Position numbers and translations under genes: made by a program
The notes under the pieces: model-generated
What the model saw: only the letters and a program-made list of their open reading frames with translations
Databases searched by the model: none
What the model was told of the DNA's origin: nothing
In this document: piece after piece, positions 1 through 11,960 of the stretch
Numbering within the stretch: position 1 is the first letter of the stretch
Layout: every line of letters begins with the position of its first letter
Assembly: GCA_964036045.1 (NCBI GenBank)
Contig: OZ038383.1
Span: 62,377,725-62,441,724, forward strand
Reading direction: 5' to 3'
Length of the DNA stretch: 64,000 bases
Source: Eutreptiella sp. 'Long Island Sound 2002'
Taxonomy: Eukaryota > Euglenozoa > Euglenophyceae > Eutreptiales > Eutreptiaceae

Positions 1-385
1 CGCTACTGTAGGTGAAAATTTTGATGTGGCGATGGTGGAAGTTGCGGGCCCGAATGAAGCTATGTACATCATGGAGTTTTTTCTTTGGATTTTCATGTCG
101 TACTTTGGCATCCATCAGGGGTTTGGTGTTAGAGTCTGCAAAGGTCCACCACCCATTGCAAAAGTAGAACCTCAGGTACTGCATAGTCTCTTGCATGAAC
201 TCACACTTCTCCAGCTTGAGTCTTGTGTGGTTCACTTTGTACACATCAAAGAACCCCCCAAGGATAATTAGGTGGTCCTCTTGGGTATTTGTAGCCAAGC
301 ATACATCATCGATGTGGGCTTCCATTTTGGCGTCTGGGGATATAAGTTCTTGCACCAAGGGTCTTGGACGTAGGATGGACAGTAT
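1..385 (-). pseudogene. Ty3/gypsy-like reverse transcriptase, C-terminal part (decayed, runs off the window edge)
   Basis: Read on the minus strand, this is open and encodes the second half of an RT palm and thumb. The motif EAHIDDVCLATN contains the catalytic DD pair (I-D-D in the Y-x-D-D position). It is followed by a thumb segment with KLEKCEFM, and then the connection toward RNase H with a degenerate DVHSFIRARNF block. It continues in frame from the RT half at 1531-1690 once the 394-1530 insertion is removed. The element extends beyond base 1, so RNase H and integrase are outside the window. Family assignment rests on motif order; it looks unlike the two better-preserved elements at 32-51 kb, which use FVDD. 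It is a relic and not a functional gene. Confidence 0.75.
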
Positions 386-393
386 CTTGTTCA
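386..393. repeat. Left copy of the 8-bp target-site duplication
   Basis: CTTGTTCA, identical to 1531-1538. It is the part of the RT gene that encodes N-K on the minus strand and is present on both sides of the insertion. Confidence 0.6.
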
Positions 394-1530
394 CCTCCCC
401 CCCCATGGGGGGCTTTTAATTAGGGGGCCGGGGAATGGGGCCCCGCCCCCCTCTAAAAGCAGTCCTTATGCCATTATATACAATCCGCGCGCCGAAACGA
501 AACATACCTCAAAAGTGTACGATGCAGCCTCTCTAAATGACCGCCTCAGAGAGCTGATTGGCGCCGTCATCTTTGTTTTGATGAATCATGGCTGTTTTAC
601 AAAGTTAGGACTCTTACCGGGTTTTAACTTCTTTACCAGCATCCACTAATTCCATATAAGCTAGGGATGCAATTTAAAGGTGCACTAGCAAAGTTGAGGT
701 GCCGAACAACACTATCAAGAAGCCACAGGCCCCAAAACGCAAGAAATCTATTTGCTATATTATTTATTTGCTGGGCACGCGTGCATTTCGCAGTCGCCGG
801 CATTTGCGATCTTTCATTTTGACTGTCCAAAGTGAAATCGGGCTACAGTGCACAAAATTTCGATCTAAGACCAATCTTATAAATGATTCTAGAAGCCGCA
901 TCTTGCTGTTTAATTGGAAAACCGCCGTCATTTTGTTTTAGCACCGCTTTTCGATTTCACGGTTCTCAGCGCACGCGGACGCCTTTTTGAGCTCAAAAAT
1001 TAAAACAACACTGCCGAATTGACCAAAATTGCCTGTAATTTTGTCAAAATCCGATACAATGGGCCCGAGTTATGAATATGTCAATTGTATGCTATTTGTA
1101 CCATGTGTCGCTAATCTTGCCCAATGCACCCTCCCTGTCCTTGCGCTGCTAGCTTAAACATAAGGCAAAGGAGTGTTTTTGCCTTTGTTTGTCACCGCCC
1201 GGCTCCATTTCCGACATGGAAAGGCGATCCGAAAATGGCTAGAAATGTAATAAGGCTTTTCTTTTGATGGTGCTTCGCACCAGCAAAGGAAAAGCCAGAC
1301 AAATGACGCAACACGAAGGATTCATTTAATCCTACTTTTCCACATCCTCCACAAGATATCATGTATCATTGCTTCATTGAAATTTCCTCAAAATGCTCAT
1401 CGTTCTTTGTTATAAATAATTGATCATGCACGTGCATATCTTGCAATCCGACTTTCACGTCCGACACATAGCCATCAGAGGCATCAAAGCCCGCACACTA
1501 CCCTTCACCATCTCGTGGAACCCCCCTCCG
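394..1530. mobile_element. 1,137-bp insertion splitting the RT pseudogene, flanked by an 8-bp target-site duplication
   Basis: The 8-mer CTTGTTCA occurs at 386-393 and again at 1531-1538, immediately on each side. Removing 394-1530 plus one 8-mer rejoins the RT frame exactly: the minus-strand peptide PALFQVLMNK at 1560-1531 continues as ILSILRPRP from 385 down. The inserted DNA has no convincing ORF. Its left end is C/G-rich with a palindrome (CCCCCCATGGGGGG, about 398-412), and the right end reads CCCCCCTCCG. I see no clear terminal inverted repeats. An 8-bp duplication is typical of hAT-type DNA transposons, but a non-autonomous element of another class cannot be excluded. Confidence 0.6.
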
Positions 1531-1538
1531 CTTGTTCA
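1531..1538. repeat. Right copy of the 8-bp target-site duplication
   Basis: CTTGTTCA, matching 386-393; see the 394-1530 insertion. Confidence 0.6.
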
Positions 1539-2933
1539 TCAGCACTTGAAAAAGAGCGGGTGTGTTGGTCATGCCAAAGGACATGACCTTTCACTTCAAC
1601 ACCCTCCCCTGAGGGGTGATGAATGCTCGGAGTTCTTGGGCATTGGGTGTCAAGTCCACCTGCCAGAACCCATTTAGCTTGTCCATCTTAGTTTGTAGCG
1701 GCTGGAGGCTATCTTCTCTGGGGCAGACTCCATGTTAGCAATAGACCCGGAGTGGTTCAATGTATTGTTTTTCAGCTCTCGATGATCCACTACCAGCCGT
1801 TTGGCTGTAGAATCAGGCTTAGCCGCCAGGAAACAAGGGCTGCAGTGGTGGGCATAGTCCCCATCTTTATTGTCCAAGACCAGGCAAGCGTCGGTACATT
1901 CTCGTAGGTGGCACTCAATCTCGTCAGCCTGTTATTTAGGAGCTGGGTAGGGCCTCCGGCGCATCTTCTGCCACACGAACTCAAGCTTAAGCTTCAGATC
2001 CTTCTTGACTAGCTTATCCCAAGAACCTTGAGTGGGTAGTTCTCTGGGCACTTGTAGATGAGTCCTAATCAGCTTGGAACTCTCGGGTCCACGGGCTTGA
2101 TCTTGTCTTCTAGGTCCTCATCAGGGTGTAGGCTGCTTGTTCCTTGGTGTATAGAAGCAGAGAGGTGGTCCTCAACCGGCTCAGCGTCTTTGGCTTCATC
2201 TTTCGGCCCTTAATAGGCATATATTAAGGTCCCGCTTGACCGTCTCTGGTGTTTTGGTATAGCACAGGCAGGCTGGAGGGGGTTCGCATACATATTTCTC
2301 TGAGAGTTCATCTTCTTTAAGGAGCCTCACATGGGCAACCCATACACTTTTCAAGAGCTTCACTTCCACATCACATTGCCGGGTAGGAATCTTGTTTCCC
2401 ATGTCCTCCTTGATTCGGGATATATCCCCCATTGGTCTTTGCTTCAATGGCCAGGAGCTTCAGGTAGGCCTAGTGTAGCATAGCCACTTCGCCACGACTC
2501 TCCTCTTAGAGTCCAAATACTCTCTAAACTTGGATCGGGGGTCTTGCTTCTCATCCAAAGCCTCCTGTCCCCTCATGGGTAAAATATAGGTTTATCAGGC
2601 ATAGCGTAGTCGGCGTTCTGTACTTCCTCCACACATGTGTGGACGAAGAAGGCGTCATGGTCAGCTTCGTCATCAGAGTGTATGGAGCCGGATAGCCCTG
2701 ATAGCCCACACTCAGCCTACATCAGATTTAGGTACATTGCAGGGGGTGTTGGCGACTGCAACGTCCGACACAACGTATTCATCTCCCTTTTGAGTAGTCC
2801 CCACGACGTCTCGGGGCCGGAGTCGGTCTCTGAAGACGTCCAGGGTATAGCCTTTCCTCTGGGGGTGCCTCTTCTTGACCAGAGCAGAGTCAAAATCCTC
2901 CCATGGCACTGGTGCTAGGCTCCCATCCATAAC

Positions 2934-2957
2934 CTTAGCCCACGCAAGCTGCACCCT
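2934..2957. repeat. 24-bp inverted repeat, left arm
   Basis: Matches the reverse complement of 4133-4156 at about 22 of 24 positions. The two arms bracket about 1.2 kb of noncoding, AT-rich DNA between two parts of the decayed pol, so they may be a decayed inverted repeat of an inserted element or a chance palindromic reuse of a pol segment. Confidence 0.35.
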
Positions 2958-3049
2958 ATTTTTCACCTCAAGGGCGGCATTTGTGTGCAAAAAAAATTAA
3001 ACTGAATTTCTACCTGTTTCCACCTGAAAACTAAGGATTCCAAAACGGA

Positions 3050-3180
3050 GGAATCTCCAAAAATCCTTTTTGAGGCTATCGGCAGAATGCAAGTAGTCAG
3101 AGGTATCAAAAAAACTATTTTTTTTAGGATATTGAGTGCGTGAAGCCTGGCACACTGAATTTTGTAGAATGTGCATTTCC
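3050..3180 (+). repeat. ~110-bp direct repeat, copy 1
   Basis: Shares a segment with 3525-3650, including TTTTTGAGGCT, GGCAGAATGCAAGTAGT and the block around TTGAGTGCG. By eye the identity is about 75-80%. A third, shorter relative with GCGGGGCCTGGCACACT lies at 3780-3805. This is interspersed or locally duplicated noncoding repeat DNA between the two inverted arms at 2934 and 4133. Confidence 0.5.
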
Positions 3181-3524
3181 TAATGGTCCTGAGGAAATAG
3201 TATTCTTTGCCAAATGAGGCTCTGATGTCTCAATTGGTGACTCGTGTTGTACCATTCGGGTCATGTCAGCAGCAAGAGTGGTCAATCAATGGATATCTTA
3301 TTCACGCCATGCACTATGTAAGGTGCAATGGATTGAAATAGCGTCCTCGCTAAAGTCTTCGCTAAATGTGCGTTTTTCGGTTGATTCACCCACAAACGAT
3401 GTTCCCCTCTCCCATCTTCGGGGCTATATAACGGTTTTTCAAAAGCACTGTGTCACAGGACGATGAAACAAGGTGCAAAATACAAGGGGTGTCTAGACGT
3501 CAATCTTGAGCTCACTGTTTTCAC

Positions 3525-3650
3525 AAGATTCGAAAACGGAGAGATCGCAAAAGTCCGTTTTGAGGCTACTGGCAGAATGCAAGTAGTGAGGCGTATCGAA
3601 AAAAGATTCTTTAGCATGTTGAGTGCGCGAGGCCTCGCGCATTGAGCGTG
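3525..3650 (+). repeat. ~110-bp direct repeat, copy 2
   Basis: Second copy of the 3050-3180 repeat, about 470 bp downstream in the same orientation. The 60-codon open frame that crosses it is not conserved in the first copy, so it is not annotated as a gene. Confidence 0.5.
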
Positions 3651-4123
3651 CCGCTGTGCAAGTCTTTCACCCATACCCCATCTTGCAGTCTTGCTTTTGC
3701 TCCATTCTTGCTTCATGCCACTTGCGATATCAAACACCCATCTGAAAAAGGAGTAAAAATGTCAATGCATGTGGATGAGTGCGCGGGGCCTGGCACACTC
3801 AACATCTCAAAATAATCATTTTTTCATGTGGACATGTACAAGTTGTGTGAACAGCGCCCATCGGTAATAGTTTTCCAGGAGATATAAAAATTGGTATTCT
3901 TCAAATTAGCCAACAAAATGTTTCTTTTGGGGAAAATAACCCGTAAGCCCTCTAGTTTGGAAGAAAAAATAATTCTTCAAACTTCCTGAAACGACCAAAA
4001 AAATTGGCAAACTTGATCAAAAATGAATTTTTTAGGGAGAGTGTAGAAAGCAGTACGTTCAAGGTGGCAAAAAAACACCATTTTTTTCAATTACAAAATT
4101 TTGGTGCTTCCCTACGCATTCAG

Positions 4124-4627
4124 TTAAAGAGCAGGGTGCAGTTTGCGTTGGCTAAGATAAGGCTTAGCATGGTCCCCCATCCTCGCTTGCCGATAGGCGT
4201 CTTCCTTCATAGAGGTACGTAGATGGCGTCGTCCTCCAGCTGGATAAAGAACATTCAGCCTCTTCAGTAGACTACGCCGGTACTCATTTCTCCCACAAAC
4301 TCTCAAATCAGGGGAGCAAAAGACCATACGGGAACGTTCCAGGGCCACACTGGTCAGGACTTTCCTCAGATTACTGAATCTGGGATTCCCGCAGGCCATC
4401 CCGAACGAGGGCCAGTGAAATTTGCAGAAGCGGTTACGCTCCTTGCTGCAGTTGAGGTCCAAGATGCACTGCTCATAGCTAGCGAACAGTTCTACGGTGA
4501 GGTCTTCCTTGTGGTATCCCAACTCCCTTAGACCCTGGTCTAGGACTTCCCCGAGGAGCTGATAGTTTTTCGTCTTGGCAGCATGTAACATGTTGGGGCA
4601 TTTGGGCCTTTCAGAAGCTTTTTGCAA
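4124..4627 (-). pseudogene. Pol-polyprotein fragment with methyltransferase-like module (decayed, 167 codons open)
   Basis: The minus-strand frame reads ELFASYEQ, then an acidic/aromatic stretch, then WPSFGMACGNPRFSNL, KVLTSVALERSRMV and CSPD. The pattern of ELFAS, W-P, an N-P-R-F core, a K-V-L helix and a hydrophobic strand ending in P resembles the DAM-like (N-P-P-F/Y) methyltransferase module known in some LTR and DIRS retroelements. This is inference from the pattern only. Near the C-terminus the better frame shifts: a reading with DDAIYVPL, a stop, RKTPIGKRGWG and LLFN follows. It lies upstream, in transcription sense, of the RT remnant at 1-1690, so it is probably part of the same dead pol. 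Canonical N-P-P-F is not intact (N-P-R-F). Confidence 0.45.
4133..4156. repeat. 24-bp inverted repeat, right arm
   Basis: Reverse complement of 2934-2957 with about two mismatches. Confidence 0.35.
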
Positions 4628-7600
4628 GATCTCTACTAGACCTGTCAGAGCTTCAAGATCCTACAACAATAGGATATATCTCTATATTTGGCTTACATTT
4701 CAAACCTACCGCTTGCTGCTAGAGTTTAATGCTCTTGTCTACACTACAGAGAGTAGAGATCTAGGATTCATTAGTAGCCATACATGAATAATCACATTCC
4801 ACATGCTCATAATGTGATTTAATCATGTTTTATGACATTTTAGAAATTTCTAATGTATTAGTAGCTATTATGAATGTATTTGGAAGCTTCAGATTGCCTG
4901 TCGCGATTGTCGCCGACGGTGATTTACGTAACATTGACAGTGTTTGTGACGAGATAGACGACTCAGAAAGTTGATAAAATATAGGTATTATTGCCTTTTT
5001 AATGAGGATTTGATGTTACATTACTTTTTCTTGTTATTTAGGAATGTGAACCCGTGTTGCTGAATCACCCATGGTCCAGCTCAAGGTCCGACACTTCTTC
5101 GTCTTCTTGCTGTTGCCTGTCCTTTGTGCTTGCCAAGATAATCCATTGCACTAGAGAACATTGAAAACAATTTAATGTTGAAGTGCAAGACAAGGAAAAA
5201 AATTCTTTAAAATGCACCCAAGTACAAGCATATGACAGTCCAGTAATCTTATGACAATCCAATGATCTAAATTCGAGTGAGACGACGATGACGAGGACGA
5301 GGCGCAGACGCTGGGCCAGCAAACGCTATTTGTGTGAAATGAGTTCCTTGCTTGAATTTCATAAAAAATTGAAGGAACTTTGAAGACTTGAAGATATACT
5401 TCCATAGATTTCCAAAAAGGCTTGAAATCAATTTGAAAACTTGGGGAAGGCAGCTGCAGTCGCGCTGAGATGAGGACAACAATGATAGGCATTGCGAGAG
5501 GCTGCAGTAGAGTTTGAAAAGATGCATAGAGGGTTTATTTCGATGAGTTTAGGAAAAATTGAAATTATTTTAAGTTAACAACAAGTTTCAAAACTGTGGT
5601 GACTTTGGACAACACAAGGTGCCTGGCCAAGGCTTCAGCAAGAACACTGACGACTTCTACGACAACGACGCGGTGCGAGATAGCTGCGAGCAAACTTGTG
5701 AAGGCGCCCTTGAGGCGTTTTGAGGCCTAGGGCAATGTATTTTGTCGCTTAGGGTTGCTACACTTTGCATACCTGGTGGGTTGCTTACCCATGCTTTGCC
5801 TCGACTTGCGTACGGCCCGGATGAGTGGCTGTATGTCAAGGGAAGTGACAACACCGACGATCCATGACTCTAACCACCCACCCCAGTGACTGTTGGTCCT
5901 CCTTGTAGCCCAAAAGCTTTGCATTTCCTCTCATTTATTTCGATTCTTTGATGCACCATAAAGGCCGAAAATGTCGAAAATGGCCTACACAAAATCACGC
6001 ATATCTTAACTCGACTGTCTTCAATCGCGTCAACTAAAGTGCCATTGTAAAGTAGAGAGCGCTGGCTTCAAAATGCCTGTATCACTTTGTTTTACCTCAA
6101 CAACGACGATTGTCCTTCATTTTTACAAAAAGACCCATGAGTCACTTTTTGTCTTATCCTCTAAAACACCCAAAAGTGACACTTGGTGTTTTGAACATAT
6201 CTTTTGCCCCGTGCTGAAAAAATCCGAACTAGGCATATTTTGAAAGTAGACAGCAAGACGCTTTCATTGCATACTTTACTGTCCTAGAACGGATTTTTAT
6301 GCTATTTTCTTATCGCCAACAAATTCACCCATGGAACACACTTCGAAAACCCCTCAAAAGTGCCTTTTGTTCTTCTTTCATATCTCCAAGAGAACACTAG
6401 TTTGAAGATTGATATTAGTTTTCTAAAGAACCTTGAAGTATGTGCTTTCTCGCCCTGAGTCGCTTTGATTTTCCTAAAAAAAAAGAATGGCTATGGTGAA
6501 AATACCCAACAGGACCACACGAACCACTTGGTGAAAAGTCATGAAAAGTGGGTTTCGAGTTTTGTTCACTTCTCTGAAACCATGGAGAGTTGGAACCTGG
6601 ACCAAGGTGTTTTACAAACACTGGTTTAAGGACTTTCCAATAAACATTTGCTTATTGTCCCATGGTGGTCAACTTGGTACATGAGAGCATGTTTTGGAAT
6701 TTTCGGGTCATCATGCTACAAGATCGAGACCTTTCTCAGAGCCTATGTTGTTTGCAGAGTCATCAAAGGTGTTTCGGAAAGTGATTGGTCTCTAGTTTGC
6801 AGATATACGATCCTTGGTTTTTATTCAAAAAAACGATGGTCAATTTTGTGATGCCTTTTTTGAAAGTTTTTCAGCGTGTGTTACAAATGAGATTAATGTG
6901 CCCCCCCCCCCCTACTTCCATTTCCCTGACCCCATACTGAGTTGCGGCAAAAACAATTATGTTTCAAAAATCTGACATCATGCCCTACACAGTGCATACA
7001 ATCTTTTTCTGACATCACAGCAACATAGTACACAAAAATGGTGCAGAAGTTGGGCATTTTCAACAATAAACAGGTTTTTTACATCATTGCTTTGCTAAAC
7101 CATTCGCGAACCTTGAATCATTGTATGATATTGCAGTTTGTGATTGTTTGCGTCAGATTTGATACATTCCAACTAGGCTTGGCATAGGTAGAAAGAAACC
7201 TTAGAACTACTTTAGACACACAATGAATAGTGAAACATTTTGTTGTTTTTTCGACCACACAACAAATTTGGCCACAACCATTAACAGACTTTTTGCAATG
7301 CCACATTCACAAATCTAAGCCTTTCCCTTTGAATCCCCAGGCTGAGTGGTGCGGCTTCCGCTGCATCCATTGTCATGGGGTACAAAGAAGGCGTGGCCCT
7401 GGTTGGGCAGCAGGGAGTAGGGAGGCGATTGACGGGTGTGAGCAGAAGGCAGAAGGAAGAATCAACGCATGGGCATGCAAGTGAAACATTAAAAGACCGC
7501 ACTGGACCAAACCATATGCATTGACCACTCTCTGAATCCTTGTGAACATCCTTCAATGAGAGGGGTTTGTGAGGGTATATGGCCGCGGAAGAACCTTGCA

Positions 7601-8308
7601 ACACTTACTTACTCTTACCTACTTACTCTACCTAGCCAGCTAGCTAACTAGCTAGTGTAGCAGATGCATTGACGTTTCTGGTATCATAACCTTGGTGCTA
7701 ACAGTTGACTATTCAACTGAAATTCTTGCCCCCAATCCTCCCCCTGTAGGGCAGGTTGGTGAGGAGAAGTGCCGCAAGGCGCTGGTACTGTATTAGAGGT
7801 AGCCATTGCAGTAGGTGCAGGCCGGAAGCGTGCAATGCCATTCTACCAAGAGGGAGGATCTACCGGATTTGCAACCAAAAAGAAAAGGCAAGGCAAACAC
7901 AAAACACGAAGCAACGGTACAAAAGACCACAACACACTACCTACTACTCTGGTCCTCGCAAGTCCTCCAAAAGAGGCACAAATGCAATACAAATGTCGAG
8001 TGCACATGCAAAGCAAGTGTACAATGCTTAACACAACTTGGACTTTAATGCGCACAAAAGATCTTGTAAATATTGCCATGCATGAAGAGGCTTGGTGAAG
8101 TGCAATATACAATTGTTACAACAAAGGCATATGCCAATGAGAGGCAACATATGCAAAACAATCGCATATATGTTCTCCATGGTTCATGCATTCAGTTGTG
8201 TGTGTGCCATGTGTGCCAACAAGCATTGCTCAACTCATGAAATATAATACTACAAATGCGATCCCTTCTTAGGGACAGATAGTAGCACCAAATGAAATTC
8301 TGAATAAG
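4628..8308. other. Noncoding interval, no gene recognised
   Basis: Short open frames occur on both strands but none has recognisable motifs, sensible length or conserved partners elsewhere in the window. Visible features are a C12 tract near 6901-6912, a short CTAG/ACTT-rich patch at 7606-7660, and the 74-bp repeat at 7989-8062. The base composition is ordinary and mildly AT-rich, in sharp contrast with the GC-rich block that begins at 8309. Confidence 0.6.
7989..8062 (+). repeat. 74-bp dispersed repeat, copy 1 (left of the tandem array)
   Basis: Identical to 20035-20108 except for two substitutions, in the same orientation. The two copies bracket the leader and tandem array at distances of about 0.25 kb and 1.05 kb. 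Similarity does not extend noticeably beyond the 74 bp. Confidence 0.75.
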
Positions 8309-8329
8309 GTTTGAGGTTTGAGGTTTGAT
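8309..8329 (+). repeat. (GGTTTGA)3 at the boundary of leader copy 1
   Basis: Three perfect copies of the 7-mer GGTTTGA mark the abrupt change from AT-rich DNA to the GC-rich leader. The same triplet of 7-mers marks the start of leader copy 2 at 55603-55623. Confidence 0.85.
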
Positions 8330-9158
8330 TTTGCGGGTACTAGACGCCTTTCGGCCCCGGGGGGCCACCTGGTCGGGCGAGGTGATATCCTCCCCACCGG
8401 GTCCTAGTTGGGGGCCCTCGAAGACGCACCTCCTGCCTGGTGGCGGAGTACCCCGGGTTCACAGAGCTCGGAGCCCCGTCCCTCGCCGGCTTCCTTATTT
8501 CGCCACTCCCCGGTCAGTGCATCAATTCGCAGCCGTGGCTGCGGGCGCTTACCCACTGTGTCGCCCCCCTACTGCGTGGTCGCCTGGGGCGCCGGCGCTG
8601 CCGGGCCCGTGCTACTGGCTTGTCGCCAGTGGGACCCCCTGGGGCTGGCGCGGAGGCTGCCTAGCCTAGGGGCTGGGGCGTGGCGCAGTGCGCCACTACT
8701 GCCTTGGCGGGTGCAGTGCCCCGTCCGTGTGTGCGCGGCGCTCGCGGCCGGTTCGGGGGGCTCGGGCCGGTACCTGGTGTTGTGTCTCTCCCGTTTCCCC
8801 CTTCCCGCCCCGCGTGCCCGCGCTGCTTGTGGCGGGCCGTCCCGTCCGGGTGTCCCTTACCCTCGCTCGCTGGTACGCCATTCCACGCGGTATGTGCGTT
8901 CCGCGACCTCGGTCTGGTTGCCCTTCTGGTAGTCCCCGCGTGCCCTTTGCCTGTGTGTGCGCTCGTGCTCCCGCGGCGTCCGCTCCCCCCCCCCCTGGTT
9001 GGTGTGGCGTGCGCACCTTGCGCGGTCCTGGCACTGGGCACTGGTAGGGCCGTTCCACGTGGTCCGTGCCCCTCCGCGTGTCCTGCCCCGGTCCCTTGCT
9101 CCGTCTGGCGTGCTTGGGGGGGGGCGGTCCGGTCCCGGTTCCCCCCTACCTGGCTTGG
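8309..9158 (+). repeat. Array leader module, copy 1 (~850 bp, GC-rich, A-poor)
   Basis: This segment is closely repeated at 55603-56620, apart from small indels and one replacement near 9007-9036. Shared landmarks are GCCTTTCGGCCCCGGGGGGC near 8347, GGGTTCACAGAGCTCGGAGC near 8455 and CTGGTACGCCATTCCACGCG near 8870. Open frames run through it on both strands because A and T are scarce; indels between the two copies shift the frames, which argues against coding. It abuts the first unit of the tandem array without a gap. Function unknown: it could be the 5' part of a mobile or satellite-founding element. Confidence 0.8.
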
Positions 9159-11129
9159 CCTGCACGCCCTGTGGGGGCTGCGTGCCGCGGGGGTGGTGGG
9201 GGGCCGTCCCCGGGGGGGGGGTGGCCTGCCACTGTTGTGAGGGGCGTCTGGTGTCAGGCGCTGTCCCTCCCCCGGCCGCCCGTCCTCTGGGGCGGGCAGC
9301 CGGGGTACCGCAACCCGTGTGTTCCGGGTGCGGTCGGTGTGGGCGTGGGGACCCAGCACCGGTTCCACAGCCTGCGCCCTTGCGGGCTGGCGTTGCTCGC
9401 TGTGGGCATGGCGGAAGGGTGTCCCCGGGGGGGGGTGCCTTCCACCGTTGTGAGGGGCGTCTGAGGTCAGGCGCTCCCCCTCCCTCGACTGCCCGCCCAC
9501 TGGGCGGGCTTTTCGGGTCCGCCACCCACGTGCTGTGGGCGCAGCTGTGTGGGCTTTGGGGCCCAACACTGTCCCCTTGGCCCGCATGCCCTGTGGCAGC
9601 CGCGTGCCACGGGCGTGGTGGGGGGCCGTCCCCGGGGGGGGTGGCCTGCCGGCGTTGTGAGGGGCGTCTGGTGTCAGGCGCTGTCCCTCCCCCGGCCGCC
9701 TGTCCTCTGGGGCGGGCAGCCGGGGTTCCGCGACCCGTGTGTCCCAGGTGCAGTCGGTGCGGGCTCGGGGACCCAGCACCGGCTCCACAGCGTGCGCCCT
9801 TGCGGGCCGGCGTTGCTCGCTGTGGGGGTGGCGGAAGGGCGTTCCCGGGGGGGGTGCCTTCCACCGTTGTGAGGGTCGTCTGAGGTCAGGCGCTCCCCCT
9901 CCCTGAACTGCCCGCCCACTGGGCGAGCTGTTGGGGTCCGCCAGCCACGTGCTGTGGGCGCGGGTGTGTGGGTGTGGGGGCCCAACACTGTCCCCTTGGC
10001 CTGCATGCCCTGTGGGGGCTGCGTGCCGCGGGGGTGGTGGGGGGCCGTCCCCGGGGGGGATGGCCTGATACCGTTGCGAGGGCGTCTGGTGTCAGGCGCT
10101 GTCCCTCCCCCGGCCGCCCGCCCTCTGGGGCCGGCAGCCGGGGTTCCGCGACCCGTGTGTCCCGGGTGCGGTCGGTGCGGGCGTGGGACCCAGCACCGGC
10201 CCCACAGCGTGCGCCCTTGCGGGCCGGCGTTGCTCGCTGTGGGGGTGGCGGAAGGGCGTCCCCGGGGGGGGTGCCTTCCACCATTGTGAGGGGCGTCTGA
10301 GGTCAGGCGCTCCCCCTCCCCCGACTGCCCGCCCACCGGGCGGGCTGTTGGGGTCCGTCACCCACGTGCTGTGGGCGCGGGTGTGTGGGTGTGGGGGCCC
10401 AACACTGTCCCCTTGGCTTGCATGCCCTGTGGGGGCTGCGTGCCGCGGGCGTGGTGGCGGGGCCATCCCCGGGGGGGGTGGCCTGCCACCGTTGCGAGGT
10501 GCGTCTGGTGTGAGGCGCTGTCCCTCCCCCGGCCACCCGTCCTCTGGAGCGGGCAGCCAGGGTTCCGTGACCCGTGTGATCCGGGTGTGGTCGATGCGGG
10601 CTTGGGGACCCAGCACCGGCCCCACAGCGTGCGCCCTTGCGGGCAGGAGTTGCTCGCTGTGGGGGTGGCGGAAGGGCGTCCCCGGGGGGGGTGCCTTCGA
10701 CCATTGTCAGGGGCGTCTGAGTCCAGGCGCTGTCCCTCCCCCGACTGTCCGCCCACTGGGCAGGCCGTCAGGGTCCGCCACCCACGTGCTGTGGGCGCCG
10801 GTGTGTGGGTGTGGGGGCCCAACACTGTCCCCTTGGCCTTCATGCCCCGTGCGGGCTGCGTGCCGCGGGGGTGGTCGGGGGCCGTCCCCGGGGGGGGTGG
10901 CCTGCCACCGTTGTGAGGGGCGTCTGGTGTCAGGCGCTGTCCCTCCCCCAGCCGCCCGTCCTCTGGAGCGGGCAGCCAGGGTTCCGCGACCCGTGTGTCC
11001 CGGGTGCGGTCGGTGCGGGCGTGGGGACCCAGCACCGGCCCGACAGCGTGCGCCCTTGCGGGCCGGCGTTGCTCGCTGTGGGGGTGGCGGAAGGGTGTCC
11101 CCGGGGGGGGCGCCTTCCACCATTGTGAG

Positions 11130-11960
11130 GGGCGTCTGACGTCAGGCGCTGTCCCTCCCCCGAGCACCCTCCCACCGGGCCGGCTGTTGGGGTCCGCCAC
11201 CCACGTGCTGTGGGCGCGGGTGTGTTGGTGTGGGGGCCCCACACTGTCCCCTTGGCCTGTATGCCCTGTGGGGGCCGCGTGCCGCGGGGCCGGTTGGGGG
11301 CCGTCCCCGGGGGGGCTGACCTGCCACCGTTGTGAGGGGCGTCTGGTGTCAGGCGCTGTCCCTCCCCCGGCCGCCCGTCCTCTGGGGCGGGCAGCCGGGG
11401 TTCCGCCCAGTGTGTCCCGGGTGCAGTCGGTGCGGGTTCGGGGACCCAGCACCGGCCCCACAGCGTGCGCCCTTGCGGGCCGGCGTTGGCCGCTGTGGGG
11501 GTGGCGGAAGGGCGTTCCCTGGGGGGTGCCTTCCACCGTTGGGAGGGGTGTCTGTGGTCAGGCGCTCCCCCTCCCTGAATTGCCCGCCCACTGGGCTGGC
11601 TGTTGGGGTCCGCCACCCACGTGCTGTGGGCGCGGGTGTGTGGGTGTGGGGGCTCAACACTGTCCCCTTGGCCTGCACGCCCTGTGGGTGCTGCGTGCCG
11701 CGGGGGTGGTGGGGGGCCGTCCCCGGGGGGGTGGCCTGCTACCGTTGCGAGGGGCGTCTGGTGTCAGGCGCTGTCCCTCCCCCGGCCGCCCGCCCTCTGG
11801 GGCCGGCAGCCGGGGTTCGGCGACCCGTGTGTCCCGGGTGAGGCCGGTGCGGGCGTGGGACCAAGCACCGGCCCCACAGCGTGCGCCCTTGCGGGCCGGC
11901 GTTGCTCGCTGTGGGGGTGGCGGAAGGGCGTCCCCGGGGGGCCGCCTTCGACCATTGTGA
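11130..11960 (+). repeat. Array segment duplicated at 13013-13850 (first copy)
   Basis: Unit-specific variants such as GGCGTTCCCTGGGG (11511) and GGGACCAAGCACCGG (about 11858) reappear 1,883 bp downstream at 13394 and about 13741. That offset equals four and a half dimeric units, so a multi-unit block was copied within the array. Confidence 0.7.

Larger units (their letters stand above)
1531..2990 (-). pseudogene. Ty3/gypsy-like pol, RT N-terminal half and upstream linker (decayed)
   Basis: On the minus strand the region 1690-1531 encodes a recognisable RT block: KLNGFWQVDLTPNAQEL, then FITPQGR, then FGMTNTPALFQ. This corresponds to the conserved D-L-x-x-(G/A)-F-x-Q and F-G-x-x-N-x-P-x-x-F-Q motifs of LTR-element RTs. 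Upstream (1700-1880) is a piece with VDHRELK. At least one internal stop lies between the RT motifs, and several stops and frameshifts are scattered from 1700 to 2700. Better-preserved linker pieces are open at 2196-2447 and 2712-2990. Direction and order match the C-terminal part at 1-385. Inactive. Confidence 0.7.

Noticed and set aside
1420-1677. Plus-strand open frame of 85 codons
   Set aside because: It is the antisense of the RT pseudogene and of one end of the 1,137-bp insertion.
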